37,232 nucleotides of DNA from Paenibacillaceae bacterium (GCA_004134985.1 REGQ01000043.1:1-37232), one strand, 5' to 3'; positions 1-8,245 are shown, numbered from the stretch's first letter. Notes: generated by a model not told the origin, from the letters alone. Made by a program: numbers and translations.

Positions 1-77
1 CTATTGTATATGATTTTTCATATAGAATCGTCGAAATAATCGCCGGATGAGCTATTGTATATGATTTTTCATATAGA
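1..77. repeat. Tandem 51-bp hairpin repeat at the window edge
   Basis: A 26-base string beginning CTATTGTATATG occurs identically at 1-26 and 52-77, so the unit is 51 bp. Each copy holds the inverted repeat TATATGA-TTTT-TCATATA. A degraded third copy (CTATTAACGATTTTCCAT) follows at about 106. The array starts at the window edge and may continue upstream. No gene is supported between here and the terminator at 213. Confidence 0.75.
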
Positions 78-212
78 TTGATAGATTTCGCCTTCATAAA
101 GTAAACTATTAACGATTTTCCATGATGACTCTTGCACCTTTGCTCAGGTACCGATAGTCTTTGCATCAAGTTCTAACGAGGCGGTTCATTAGTTCAACTT
201 ATATAGTACTTA

Positions 213-247
213 AACCAAAAAAACACCCGGAAACCAGGTGTCTTTTT
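213..247 (-). terminator. Intrinsic terminator of the siderophore uptake operon
   Basis: ACACCCGG-AAA-CCAGGTGT forms a GC-rich stem with a three-base loop. On the minus strand it is followed by a run of T (AAAAAAA on the plus strand at its left side), and a shorter T-run on the plus side could make it bidirectional. It lies about 110 bp past the stop of the last permease gene. Between it and that gene I see nothing recognisable. Confidence 0.75.
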
Positions 248-356
248 GCCGCAATCGCTAACCCATCCTGCTTATTGACGTCGGCCGTCCTGCAAACTAT
301 ACAGTTGTTCGTGCGTCTTACCGGTGTCCAGACCTTCACAAACCGGAACAGGAGCG

Positions 357-1373
357 CTATCGTGCCCGCTTACGGGCTAAGAGCAAGTAAAGAAAGAAAG
401 GGGCGCCAATCCCCGCAGTAAACACGCCAGCGGGAATATCCAGCGGATAAAAGAGCATTCTCCCCGCCAAATCGGCAAGCAGTAAAATAATCGCGCCAAC
501 CAGCGCAGAGACGGGAATGACTTTTTTGTAGGAGTGCCCTGTCAGCTTTCTAGCAATGTGGGGGGCGAGCAGCCCGATAAATGAAATCATCCCCGCCACG
601 CCAACTGCCGCCCCGGCCAGCGCCACGCTGATGACGACAGCGGCCATTCGGCTGCGCTGCAAACGGGAACCAAGACCAATCGCTGCCGAATCGCCGAAAG
701 CCTGCACATCCAGTTCCCTTGCCAGCAGCATCGAGAGCGGCAGCCAGATGACAATCCATGGCCACAACGTACGGACATAGTCCCAGCCGATGCCATAGAT
801 GCTTCCGGTAAGCCAGTTCAGCACTTGCGCCGTTAAATAAGCCGGCCCGCTGATCAGCAGAAACGTGGTCAGGGCTGTCATCGCCGTAGAAAGTCCGATC
901 CCGATCAGCACCAAACGAAATGGCGAGACGCCTTTTCTCCAGGCCAGCACATACACCAACAGCGCAACCAACAACGCGCCAGATACCGCAATGAACGGAA
1001 CGTAGTGAATGCTGTATCCTGTGAACAGCGTCATAAATGCAACTGCCGCCACGGATGCTCCGCCAGTAATCCCTAACAGGTCAGGGGAAGCGAGCGGGTT
1101 GCGGACCACGCCTTGCAGCAGCGATCCTGATACGCCAAGCGCGGCGCCGATCAATATAGCGGCAACGATCCGAGGGAGCCGGAACTGTATAATAATCAGG
1201 TGCGTGCTCTCCTGATATTTGCCCAGCAGCGTCTGCAGCACGTCCGCAAGCGGAACATTGACCCCGCCAATGGCGAGACAAATGAGGGCGGTTGCCACCA
1301 GCAGCAAGCTGAGTGAGACGATAACAATCGGTGTTCTGAACGACTGCCGATGGTGAGAATCTCTACGAGTCAT
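357..1373 (-). CDS. FecCD-family iron-siderophore ABC permease (second subunit)
   Basis: Integral membrane half-channel of a type II (BtuCD-like) ABC importer that moves ferric siderophore across the cytoplasmic membrane. About 338 residues, nearly all hydrophobic helices, the normal size for the family. The signature RNPLASPDLLGI lies near residue 95, and a Gly-rich FIGLLAPHIARKL loop near the C-terminus is the usual contact for the ATPase. I chose the ATG at 1373 over the longer frame from 1430 because AAGGAGGAAG lies directly in front of it. It overlaps the upstream permease gene by 11 bp, so translation is probably coupled. No ATPase gene is present in the locus. In B. subtilis the yfiY-yfiZ-yfhA system likewise borrows a shared ATPase (YusV); that parallel is inference from gene order. 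Confidence 0.93.
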   Translation of the reverse strand: MTRRDSHHRQSFRTPIVIVSLSLLLVATALICLAIGGVNVPLADVLQTLLGKYQESTHLIIIQFRLPRIVAAILIGAALGVSGSLLQGVVRNPLASPDLLGITGGASVAAVAFMTLFTGYSIHYVPFIAVSGALLVALLVYVLAWRKGVSPFRLVLIGIGLSTAMTALTTFLLISGPAYLTAQVLNWLTGSIYGIGWDYVRTLWPWIVIWLPLSMLLARELDVQAFGDSAAIGLGSRLQRSRMAAVVISVALAGAAVGVAGMISFIGLLAPHIARKLTGHSYKKVIPVSALVGAIILLLADLAGRMLFYPLDIPAGVFTAGIGAPFFLYLLLARKRAR

Positions 1374-2391
1374 GCTTCCTCCTTCTTGCCACATATATAA
1401 GAACGGGCGTACCGAGAATCGCTGTTGCAACCCCCACAGGAACTTCCTTGGGCATCAGCACAAACCGTGAGGCAACGTCCGCTGCGACCAGCAGAAGCGC
1501 CCCGGCCAGCGCGCAATAGGGAAGCAGCCAGCGATGATCTTGGCCAACAAGCGCCCTGCATAGATGCGGAACGATTAATCCCACAAAAGCAATCGGCCCC
1601 GCAGCAGCTACCGCGCTCCCGGCCAACAGAACCACTGCGGCTGCGCTTGCAATGCGCACCGTGCCCATGCGCTGACCAAGCCCCTTGGCACTCTCTTCGC
1701 CCAGTGCCATAACGTTGAGCGGCACGGCAAGAATAAAGGCGAGGAGCAGCCCGCAAACCAAATAAGGCAGCACAATCAACAGATGGTCGAGCTGCCTGCC
1801 GGATACAGAACCAATCATCCAGAAGAGGGCTGTTTCCAGTGACTGCTTGTTAATCAGCATTATGCCGGAAGTGACCGATGAAGCGAATGCTGCCACTGCC
1901 GCTCCCGCCAATGTAAGCTTGATCGGCTCAAACTGTGCGCCGCTGCGTATCCCCAGCAGGTACACGAACAACGCTGTTGCTGCAGCCCCTAGCATAGCGA
2001 TCCAGACCATCCCGCTCATTGTCAGCGCTGACCCGAACATCGCCAGAGAAATGACGATAAACAATACAGCGCCCGAATTGATGCCCAGGATGGCCGGGGA
2101 GGCCAGCGGATTTCGCGTCACGACCTGCATAATCGCTCCGGCTACCGCCAGTCCTGCTCCGACCGCTGCAGCGATAAGCGCCCGGGGAACACGCACTGTC
2201 GTTAAGATCAAATGCGCATTGGAACCGTCAAATTGACTGTAAGCCAGCCATAGATCCTTTATCCCAAACTGATGCAGTCCCCACAGAACACTGGCCAGCA
2301 TGGACAACAGGAGCAGCAGGCTTCCCGCCGCCATGACGGCAAGCTTTCCCTGACGGGTCTTGAGCCCCTGTCTTTTCAGCTCCCTATCCAT
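1363..2391 (-). CDS. FecCD-family iron-siderophore ABC permease (first subunit)
   Basis: Partner permease of the next gene; the two should form a heterodimer with the lipoprotein encoded upstream. About 342 residues with some nine to ten hydrophobic helices. The family signature RNPLASPAILGI is near residue 100 and the C-terminal FVGLIVPHLCRAL coupling loop is present. The start at 2391 (MDRELKRQ) follows a purine-rich GGAAG ribosome-binding site; the frame is open to 2430 but the extra N-terminus is hydrophilic and unlike the family. The 83-bp gap to the binding-protein gene holds an inverted CTGGCGCCACTGCAGTGGCGCCAG-type hairpin around 2431-2458 that could trim expression between binding protein and permeases. 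Confidence 0.93.
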   Translation of the reverse strand: MDRELKRQGLKTRQGKLAVMAAGSLLLLLSMLASVLWGLHQFGIKDLWLAYSQFDGSNAHLILTTVRVPRALIAAAVGAGLAVAGAIMQVVTRNPLASPAILGINSGAVLFIVISLAMFGSALTMSGMVWIAMLGAAATALFVYLLGIRSGAQFEPIKLTLAGAAVAAFASSVTSGIMLINKQSLETALFWMIGSVSGRQLDHLLIVLPYLVCGLLLAFILAVPLNVMALGEESAKGLGQRMGTVRIASAAAVVLLAGSAVAAAGPIAFVGLIVPHLCRALVGQDHRWLLPYCALAGALLLVAADVASRFVLMPKEVPVGVATAILGTPVLIYVARRRKHDS

Positions 2392-2474
2392 TTGCTTCCA
2401 CTCCCCTTCCCGCTTCGTTAACCACATCAAACTGGCGCCACATTGCAGTGGCGCCAGTCCTCTTATTGTGCCGG

Positions 2475-3512
2475 CTATTGGACTTCAAAATATTTCGCCA
2501 GCTCGTCCAGCAACAGATTGGCTGCTTTATATCCGCCCGCGGAATTCCAAATCCCTTCATCAACCTGGATTACTTTATTGTTCTTGGCTACATCCAGATT
2601 TTTGAACAAGGGGTCGTTCATCCATTCCTCGACCACGTTGGCCGCGTCCGTGCTTCCGACATTTTCTGAGACAAAGTAGAACATGACATCGCCGTCCATT
2701 TCAGATATCTGCTCTTTGGATAACACTTCAATGAATCCATCTACATCCTGAGAAGCCGGACGGGCAATGCCCAGTTGGTCCAACAGCACTCCTGAAAAAG
2801 TATTTTTCTGGTAAATACGAACCTGCGATGCAGAGAAACGCACAATCGAAACTTTCGTATTGGCCTTCTCGCCAAGCTTCTCCTTAACCTCTGCTACCCG
2901 TTTATCAAAAGCGGCCAATACATCTTCGCCTTCGGTTTTCTTATTGATCGTTTCAGTATACAGCCTGAAATTTTCTTTCCAGAAACCGCTCAGATCCTCA
3001 GCGAAAACCGTAGGAGCGATCTGCTTCAGCTGTTCGTAAATTTTCTCCTGTCTCACCTTGTTGCCAATAATCAAATCCGGTTTAAGACTTGCGATCAGTT
3101 CCAGATTCGGCTGCAGCTCGTCACCGACAACCGTCACCTCCACCATCTCGTCCTTAATGTGGTCATACCACGGCTCACCGATCCAGGACATAACGGCTCC
3201 TACGGGCTTCATCCCTACCGCCAGCAGCGCCTCTGTTCCTTCATTCGTCAAAATGACGACCCGCTCCGGCGTTCCCGTCAATTGCTCTTCCCCCATTGCA
3301 TGTTTGATCGTGCGGGCAGCTCCTGCCTCATTGGCAGCTGTCTCGTTGCCTGCCGCCGCCCCCTGTGATGTATTGTTGGCGCTGGCTGTCGAATTTGAAG
3401 AACTGTTGTTGGCTGTATTCGTGCTCCCCGTTCCCGCTGAGCAGGCTGCAAGCAACAGTGTCAGACAAAGCAGCAATGTAACGGCAAGCGGTGTCTTGAT
3501 TGGTCCTTTCAT
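2475..3512 (-). CDS. Siderophore-binding lipoprotein (ABC substrate-binding protein)
   Basis: Captures ferric siderophore outside the membrane and delivers it to the two FecCD permeases. 345 residues. The N-terminus has a lysine, a hydrophobic stretch and lipobox LLAAC with the acylated Cys at residue 24, followed by a Ser/Asn/Thr-rich tether. The rest is a helical-backbone class III binding protein (Peripla_BP_2) with TPERVVILTNEGTEALLAVG and LIASLKPDLIIGN. The start at 3512 has a strong GGGAGAGGGG ribosome-binding site and its own Fur-boxed promoter upstream. The reading frame nevertheless stays open upstream into an AraC-type regulator with no stop. I take this protein to be made separately from 3512, because the lipobox would make no sense in the middle of a DNA-binding protein. 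Confidence 0.9.
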   Translation of the reverse strand: MKGPIKTPLAVTLLLCLTLLLAACSAGTGSTNTANNSSSNSTASANNTSQGAAAGNETAANEAGAARTIKHAMGEEQLTGTPERVVILTNEGTEALLAVGMKPVGAVMSWIGEPWYDHIKDEMVEVTVVGDELQPNLELIASLKPDLIIGNKVRQEKIYEQLKQIAPTVFAEDLSGFWKENFRLYTETINKKTEGEDVLAAFDKRVAEVKEKLGEKANTKVSIVRFSASQVRIYQKNTFSGVLLDQLGIARPASQDVDGFIEVLSKEQISEMDGDVMFYFVSENVGSTDAANVVEEWMNDPLFKNLDVAKNNKVIQVDEGIWNSAGGYKAANLLLDELAKYFEVQ

Positions 3513-4448
3513 GTGGTACCCCTCTCCCTGTGTATGATAATGATTCTCATAACCATTAACAATATACCTTTTCAAGTTGCGAGGGACAATTGTATATTCT
3601 GATCGATTTACCGGACAATGCTGACCTTGCAGACGATATTGCCCCATCGAAACACCGATATGCTTTTTGAACAAGCGATTGAAATAACTGTCATCAGAGA
3701 ATCCGACGCACTCGGCAATCTCTTGCAAGGTTGCTTCCGTTGTCAGCAACAGCGCTTTCGCCTTTTCCAGCCGAATGGCAATCAAATAATCAATGGGGCT
3801 TGTCCCCGTTGCCCGCTTGAACAATCTCGTGAGGTAGCCAGTGCTGCAATCAAGCATTCCCGCCAGCTCATCCATCGTGACACGTTCTGCATAATTGTCT
3901 TCCAGGTAGCGAATCGTCTGTGCAACTGGATCTGCATGCTTCATATCAATGTCGTGATTGCTAAGCTGCCACAGATGCTCGTACACAAACTGGAAAAACA
4001 GCGATTTGATATGCACCTGCTGCAGCAGGTCCGGGCCGGACCATTCCTTGTACATCTGCTCGATTTTAAGCAGCAGCGGAATCGGATGGTGGGGCGCAAA
4101 GCTGTATTGGATGTGAAAGGGGCTGCCCCGATCTTCAAGACGCAGCTGCTCCCGCTTGCTCGGATGGGAGAGCTTGGCCTTGTACAACACGATGTAATAT
4201 TCGAACGGCTCAATGACTTTAATATCCAGGCACATACCCTTGCCTCCATGAATGACATGGAAACGATCCACAACATGTGGAACACCGTCCAGCCATACCT
4301 GCGCATTGCCGCGAACTGCATAAAGAAAACTGCTGGCTGGCAGCCGGTACGACCGCAATTCCTCTCCAAGTTCCAGCACCATTCTCCGTATATCCATTAC
4401 ATGATATGAAGCATGATTCCATAATAAAATTTGATCTCTTAACAGCAC
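2475..4448 (-). CDS. AraC-family iron-uptake regulator, frame continuous with the binding protein
   Basis: Residues 1 to about 290 are a complete AraC-type activator. It has an N-terminal cupin-like sensor (from LLWNHASYHVMD), a helical linker, then two helix-turn-helix motifs (MDELAGMLDCSTGYLTRLFK and LQEIAECVGFSDDSYFNRLF). Such proteins next to siderophore transporters, like YfiF beside yfiY, activate uptake when the siderophore is available. The start is GTG at 4448 with GGAGAGGAAGGGG in front. After the second motif the frame runs on without a stop through sequence containing a promoter and Fur box and into the lipoprotein, 657 codons in all. Either the regulator's stop was lost, or this is a fusion reminiscent of Btr, which joins AraC and binding-protein domains but has no internal lipobox. 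I favour two products. Confidence 0.8.
   Translation of the reverse strand: MLLRDQILLWNHASYHVMDIRRMVLELGEELRSYRLPASSFLYAVRGNAQVWLDGVPHVVDRFHVIHGGKGMCLDIKVIEPFEYYIVLYKAKLSHPSKREQLRLEDRGSPFHIQYSFAPHHPIPLLLKIEQMYKEWSGPDLLQQVHIKSLFFQFVYEHLWQLSNHDIDMKHADPVAQTIRYLEDNYAERVTMDELAGMLDCSTGYLTRLFKRATGTSPIDYLIAIRLEKAKALLLTTEATLQEIAECVGFSDDSYFNRLFKKHIGVSMGQYRLQGQHCPVNRSEYTIVPRNLKRYIVNGYENHYHTQGEGYHMKGPIKTPLAVTLLLCLTLLLAACSAGTGSTNTANNSSSNSTASANNTSQGAAAGNETAANEAGAARTIKHAMGEEQLTGTPERVVILTNEGTEALLAVGMKPVGAVMSWIGEPWYDHIKDEMVEVTVVGDELQPNLELIASLKPDLIIGNKVRQEKIYEQLKQIAPTVFAEDLSGFWKENFRLYTETINKKTEGEDVLAAFDKRVAEVKEKLGEKANTKVSIVRFSASQVRIYQKNTFSGVLLDQLGIARPASQDVDGFIEVLSKEQISEMDGDVMFYFVSENVGSTDAANVVEEWMNDPLFKNLDVAKNNKVIQVDEGIWNSAGGYKAANLLLDELAKYFEVQ
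3535..3589 (-). promoter_or_regulatory. Fur-boxed promoter of the binding protein gene
   Basis: On the minus strand TTGTCC (plus 3584-3589) and TATATT (plus 3561-3566) are 17 bp apart and form a sigma-A-like promoter. Just downstream, TGATAATGATTCTCA at 3535-3549 matches the Bacillus Fur 7-1-7 consensus in 14 of 15 positions, so Fur-Fe would block transcription start. The site lies inside an open reading frame that continues from the upstream regulator. Confidence 0.8.
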
Positions 4449-4485
4449 GGCGTTTCTACCCCTTCCTCTCCAGTTCCCCTTCTAG

Positions 4486-4514
4486 ATTATAATGAAAATG
4501 ATTCTCACAATCAA
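4486..4514 (-). promoter_or_regulatory. Fur-boxed promoter of the AraC-type regulator
   Basis: Minus-strand TTGATT (plus 4509-4514) and TATAAT (plus 4486-4491) are spaced 17 bp. Between them TGAAAATGATTCTCA (4493-4507) matches the Fur consensus in 13 of 15 positions. Fur would cover the spacer. The regulator start lies about 40 bp downstream. Confidence 0.78.
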
Positions 4515-4623
4515 TAAAAACAACATAAATCACAAAACATCCACTGGCGTGACATGACGATCCCAAACGCTACTGCTACGTTCAACACTCCCCGTGCCGA
4601 TTGCCTCCTAAGAGACAGCAGGC

Positions 4624-4684
4624 ATCTGTACCGGTACAGATATCCGGTTTGGTTATTGCCGCTTTGCACTGCGGTATCTAAGAT
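4624..4684 (+). promoter_or_regulatory. Palindromic operator and promoter upstream of the EamA exporter
   Basis: ATCTGTACCGGTACAGAT at 4624-4641 is a perfect 18-bp palindrome. Fourteen bp further lie TTGCCG (4656-4661) and TAAGAT (4679-4684) with a 17-bp spacer. A site just upstream of the -35 suits an activator. The regulator is not identifiable here; MocR/GntR proteins often control EamA exporters, so the MocR at 6740 is a candidate by inference only. The rest of 4515-4754 shows nothing else. Confidence 0.5.
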
Positions 4685-4754
4685 ATGGATAAACGTATGA
4701 TAAAAGTTTTGCATGCTAACACTACGCAAGGAAAGAATGAGGGGGTTTTGAGCA

Positions 4755-5627
4755 ATGAACAAAATAAACTATACACTTCTGCTGGGCATCGGCTTAATAT
4801 GGGGCTCGCAATTTTTCTTTGTCGACTTGGTAATTAGTTCGATCACGCCCATAACCTTAGCAGCCAGCAAAGCCTTGCTGGGTACGATTACGCTTGCAGT
4901 ATTAAATATCTTCTCGAGCAATAAGGAGAAGCCGCAACGACAAGCTAAACTTTGGCAATCGTTTGTATTCATCGGACTGTTGGAGGCTGTCGTGCCATTT
5001 GTCCTGATCGGTTGGGGACAACAGTATATCAACAGCAGCACCGCATCCATTTTACTGGGGGCGGTACCGATATTCACCATTATTTTTGTCAAATTTTTTA
5101 CGCCGAACGAGAAGCTGCCTTTGAAAAAATGGTTGAGCGTCTTGATTGGATTCGGAGGTTTATGCCTTTTGTTTGCTCCTGACTTGGCCGCCATCGCCAC
5201 GTCTGGAAACATTATCGGATATGCGGCACTCATCGGTGCATCTATTAGCTTCGCAATTGCATTGCTTCTGATTAAACGACTGCCGCCGATGTCTTCCATT
5301 TTAGCGATGCGCAATGTTTTATTTGTTGCTTCTGTCATTTTAGTCCCGCTTGCTTTTCTATTTGAAGATCCACTGGATGTGCAATTAAGCGGGGAGCAAA
5401 TCATTTATGTACTTATTCTTGGCGTATTCCAGGCCGGCATTGTCTATATGCTGTACAACATGCTGATCAAACAAACAAGCGCCGCATTTGCGGCGCTCAC
5501 GAACTATTTGGTTCCACTGTTCGGCATATTACTCGGGACCATCATCTTGGGCGACCAACTAACATGGAATGCCATTGTTGCATTATTCGTCATACTAGGG
5601 TCGCTGGCGATCGGCGATAAAAGCTGA
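4755..5627 (+). CDS. EamA/DMT-family transporter (probable metabolite exporter)
   Basis: 290 residues with ten predicted hydrophobic helices arranged as two EamA repeats (about 5-140 and 150-285). These are the drug/metabolite transporter fold and usually export amino acids, nucleosides or related metabolites across the cytoplasmic membrane; the substrate cannot be read from sequence. The N-terminal GIGLIWGSQFFFV and the second-repeat start NIIGYAALIGASISFAIALLLIK are typical. The start has a GAGGGGG ribosome-binding site ten bases upstream. It is monocistronic and divergent from the AraC gene. Confidence 0.9.
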   Translation: MNKINYTLLLGIGLIWGSQFFFVDLVISSITPITLAASKALLGTITLAVLNIFSSNKEKPQRQAKLWQSFVFIGLLEAVVPFVLIGWGQQYINSSTASILLGAVPIFTIIFVKFFTPNEKLPLKKWLSVLIGFGGLCLLFAPDLAAIATSGNIIGYAALIGASISFAIALLLIKRLPPMSSILAMRNVLFVASVILVPLAFLFEDPLDVQLSGEQIIYVLILGVFQAGIVYMLYNMLIKQTSAAFAALTNYLVPLFGILLGTIILGDQLTWNAIVALFVILGSLAIGDKS

Positions 5628-5771
5628 CATCACTTTTGCGGTTGGTCGATCAAGTGACAACGGAGCCGTTTTTAACTCACGATATTCGTCAGTCAGCTAT
5701 TTCATGATGTCATGGTGGCTGTGGAAGTGTCGACGAGCTTTCCAGAGGGGGGGATGGTTATAGTGATTTCG

Positions 5772-5890
5772 CTGTATACCCTATCTCAGCTAAGTGAGCT
5801 GAATGGCGAACAAGTCAGCAGCATCAAGCCTGGCAACCAATAGGAACTTGTCTCTCCCCTTCCCGTCCTAACCTGAGATAGGGTATACAG
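5772..5890. repeat. 18-bp perfect inverted repeat flanking 83 bp
   Basis: CTGTATACCCTATCTCAG (5772-5789) and its exact reverse complement (5873-5890) bracket 83 bp of non-coding DNA. I see no target-site duplication and no T-run, so it is neither a clear MITE nor a terminator. The 5628-5985 gap holds this and no supported gene. Confidence 0.7.
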
Positions 5891-5985
5891 GCAAAAACGC
5901 ACATCACCGCCCGATGGGACGAAGGTGTGCATTTAAGATGAATAGACCAAGCTTCCCTTTGAACAGGGAACTGAACTGCAACGTC

Positions 5986-6621
5986 TCATTTTTGCTCATC
6001 GGCATTTGTTCTTGCATGGGGGCACAAAGCCTGCATCAGGGCCGCGGTCTCCCTATCCAGCTCCTTGTCCCGCTTATACAGGCCGTCAGTAACCTTCTCA
6101 AATTCAGTCGATTTCAAATTTTGTCCAAATTTAAATTTCGCTGTAAGCTCGTCAACGGTAACGCGGACAACAGCGGTGCTTTTGAGCTGTCCCGCATAAT
6201 CAGGATCGGCCGGATCTATGGGTTCATAGCCGCCTTCCGGTTGCAGTTTTTGCATGAATGCAGCCATTGCTTCGGCTTTTTCTGCAAGATCGGATAATGG
6301 TTCTGCTCTGCCTTTGATCAACACAGATTTGAAAAAAGCGGTCGCCGGACAAGCGAGTTTCGGGTCCGTAAAATAGGAGGGGATCACGGAAAATTCCTTC
6401 GCAACGACAAAAGTAACCCGCTCGTCCGCTTTGAGATTTTTCATCTTCCGTCCGGCTCCGCTCCCATGAAAGTAGAGATTGCCGTTATGGTAAACAAAAT
6501 TAAGCGGTGTGAGCTCAGGCCAACCGTCCGTATGATTTGTTCCCAACACCCCGAAACTCATCTCTTGCAAAAATTGTTCAATTTCTACCGTATCCATCAT
6601 TTCTAATTCTTTCCTGCGCAT
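5986..6621 (-). CDS. Pyridoxamine 5'-phosphate oxidase-like flavoprotein
   Basis: About 211 residues with the split-barrel FMN-binding fold. LQEMSFGVLGTNHTDGWPELTPLNFVY (residues about 17-45) and NLYFHGSGAGRKMKNL are the typical strand and phosphate-binding patterns of the PNPOx/nitroimidazole-reductase-like group. The family includes true PNP oxidases, nitroimidazole reductases and many proteins of unknown substrate; I cannot choose. The start at 6621 follows AAGGAGG; the frame is open to 6660 but without a better site. It is divergent from a MocR-type regulator 118 bp away, a common pairing in which MocR controls the flavoprotein gene. Confidence 0.85.
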   Translation of the reverse strand: MRRKELEMMDTVEIEQFLQEMSFGVLGTNHTDGWPELTPLNFVYHNGNLYFHGSGAGRKMKNLKADERVTFVVAKEFSVIPSYFTDPKLACPATAFFKSVLIKGRAEPLSDLAEKAEAMAAFMQKLQPEGGYEPIDPADPDYAGQLKSTAVVRVTVDELTAKFKFGQNLKSTEFEKVTDGLYKRDKELDRETAALMQALCPHARTNADEQK

Positions 6622-6676
6622 ATACTGACTCCTCCTTGTTGAACATCTATCCTGTAGCATCAGCTTACTGCAGCCA

Positions 6677-6729
6677 TTGACAATTAAAAAGATCCAATTT
6701 AAATTACTTTTAATAGACCATTAAAATGG
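6677..6729 (+). promoter_or_regulatory. Promoter and small palindrome before the MocR gene
   Basis: TTGACA at 6677-6682 and TAAATT at 6700-6705 have a 17-bp spacer. CCATT-AA-AATGG at 6718-6729 is a perfect short palindrome overlapping the ribosome-binding region and is a possible autoregulatory site. The intergenic space is shared with the divergent PNPOx-like gene. Confidence 0.5.
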
Positions 6730-6739
6730 AGGGCCAGGC

Positions 6740-8245
6740 ATGCAATTTCACATTCCTTACCATGTGTATAGCAGTGAATATCCAACCAAGCGACTTGCGC
6801 TCTATCACGCCATTCGCGACTCCATTGCCTCCGGCATCCTTCATGAGAATACGAAACTTCCGTCCAGCCGCGAGTTGGCCGCGTTATACGGCATGTCCCG
6901 CGGAACGGTTAGCCAAGTGTACGACATGCTCTCGTCTGAAGGGTATATTTCCAGCGGTGTGGGCCGCGGAACTTTTGTCTCGTTTCTGTTTCCGAACCAG
7001 CAGCCAAATGACTTCGACCGTCATTACAATGATTTGTTGTCTGACTGGGGCAAACGTCTGGATGAAGCCCACTCTGCAAAAGATGAGCTGCACAGTACCA
7101 ATGAAGAAGCAAGAAAACCTCATTTGGACAGCGGACAGATGGTCGATTTTCAAACGTTTGGCCCTGACCTGCAGCTGTTTCCTGCTCAAGAGTGGCATCG
7201 CTTCCTCTATTCACAAGCCAGATTGCTCGCAGACAGCAGTCCTGTACGTTCCAGCCGTACAACATTGGGGGATGGACAACTCAGGGCGAGTATTGCTCAC
7301 TATTTGAGACGGACGCGGGGCATCGCTGCTGACCCGGAGCAGGTTGTCGTCTGCAATGGATCGGCGCAGGCACTCGCGCTTGCAGCCCAGCTTTTTATAA
7401 GCCCCGGGGATCGAGTTGTTGTCGAAAAGCCCAGCTATGCAGGGGCAGTGAATGCTTTCCAAACCTCAGGGGGGATTTGTATTCATGCCCCGTTGGACGC
7501 ACAGGGCATTATTCCGGACAATTGGGATGCCAAACTGCTGCTTGTTACACCCAATCGTCAGTTTCCTACCGGCGCGGTGCTGCCATTGGAACGCCGTCAA
7601 AAATTGCTTGCGTGGGCTTCCGAACACAACTCACTCATCATTGAAGATGATTACGACAGTGTCTTCCGACATCGCGGCAAATCATTGGAGCCGCTAAAAG
7701 CGCTTGATCGGGAGGAACGCGTCATTTACATTGGAAGCTTTAGCAATACATTGCTCCCCAATGTCAGAATTGGCTATGCCATTCTTCCCCTGCCTTTGAT
7801 TCCATTATTCGCGAAAGCAAAAAGCTTGTTCGATCCGCATCCAAGCAATCTGCTGGAACAACGAACATTGGCTGCCTGGATGCAAAGCGGGCAGTATGAG
7901 CGGCATCTGCGGAGAATGAAACGGGTGTATAGCAAAAAATTCAAGCTGCTGCGCGAACTGTTGAACACCTGTCTATCTTCCTTATTTGAATGGATTGAGG
8001 GGGATGCTGGACTAAATCTGTTTGGATGGTGGCGACATTCGTCTGAGCAGTATATTACCTTCCGCTCCCACTGCTCGGCGTCCGGGATCTTTTGGGTCGA
8101 AACCAGTGTTCCCGAACGAGCGGACAATACATTCCGCTATGGAGCCAGCTTTAATTTCCCCCGGCTATCCGAAGAATCGATGGTTTACGGCATCAATAAA
8201 ATGCGGGATATCTGGCTGAAACTTGAAGCCCGGCAGAAGCATTAA
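6740..8245 (+). CDS. MocR-family (GntR/aminotransferase) regulator lacking the PLP lysine
   Basis: 501 residues: a GntR winged helix-turn-helix (about 12-78, with LPSSRELAALYGMSRGTVSQVYDMLSS) joined to a class I aminotransferase fold (about 130-490). MocR proteins sense pyridoxal phosphate or amine ligands through this domain. The pyridine-binding EDDYDSVFR is kept. The lysine that forms the Schiff base with PLP, expected in a SFSKTL-type motif, is Asn at residue 336 (GSFSNTLLPNVRIGY; codon AAT at 7745-7747). The protein therefore should not bind PLP covalently in the usual way. GGAGGG precedes the start. Its neighbour, a divergent PNPOx-like gene, suggests a B6- or amine-related role. Confidence 0.9.
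   Translation: MQFHIPYHVYSSEYPTKRLALYHAIRDSIASGILHENTKLPSSRELAALYGMSRGTVSQVYDMLSSEGYISSGVGRGTFVSFLFPNQQPNDFDRHYNDLLSDWGKRLDEAHSAKDELHSTNEEARKPHLDSGQMVDFQTFGPDLQLFPAQEWHRFLYSQARLLADSSPVRSSRTTLGDGQLRASIAHYLRRTRGIAADPEQVVVCNGSAQALALAAQLFISPGDRVVVEKPSYAGAVNAFQTSGGICIHAPLDAQGIIPDNWDAKLLLVTPNRQFPTGAVLPLERRQKLLAWASEHNSLIIEDDYDSVFRHRGKSLEPLKALDREERVIYIGSFSNTLLPNVRIGYAILPLPLIPLFAKAKSLFDPHPSNLLEQRTLAAWMQSGQYERHLRRMKRVYSKKFKLLRELLNTCLSSLFEWIEGDAGLNLFGWWRHSSEQYITFRSHCSASGIFWVETSVPERADNTFRYGASFNFPRLSEESMVYGINKMRDIWLKLEARQKH

Noticed and set aside
161-421. Plus-strand frame of 86 codons at the left edge
   Set aside because: It crosses the operon terminator and the end of the permease gene in antisense; no ribosome-binding site.
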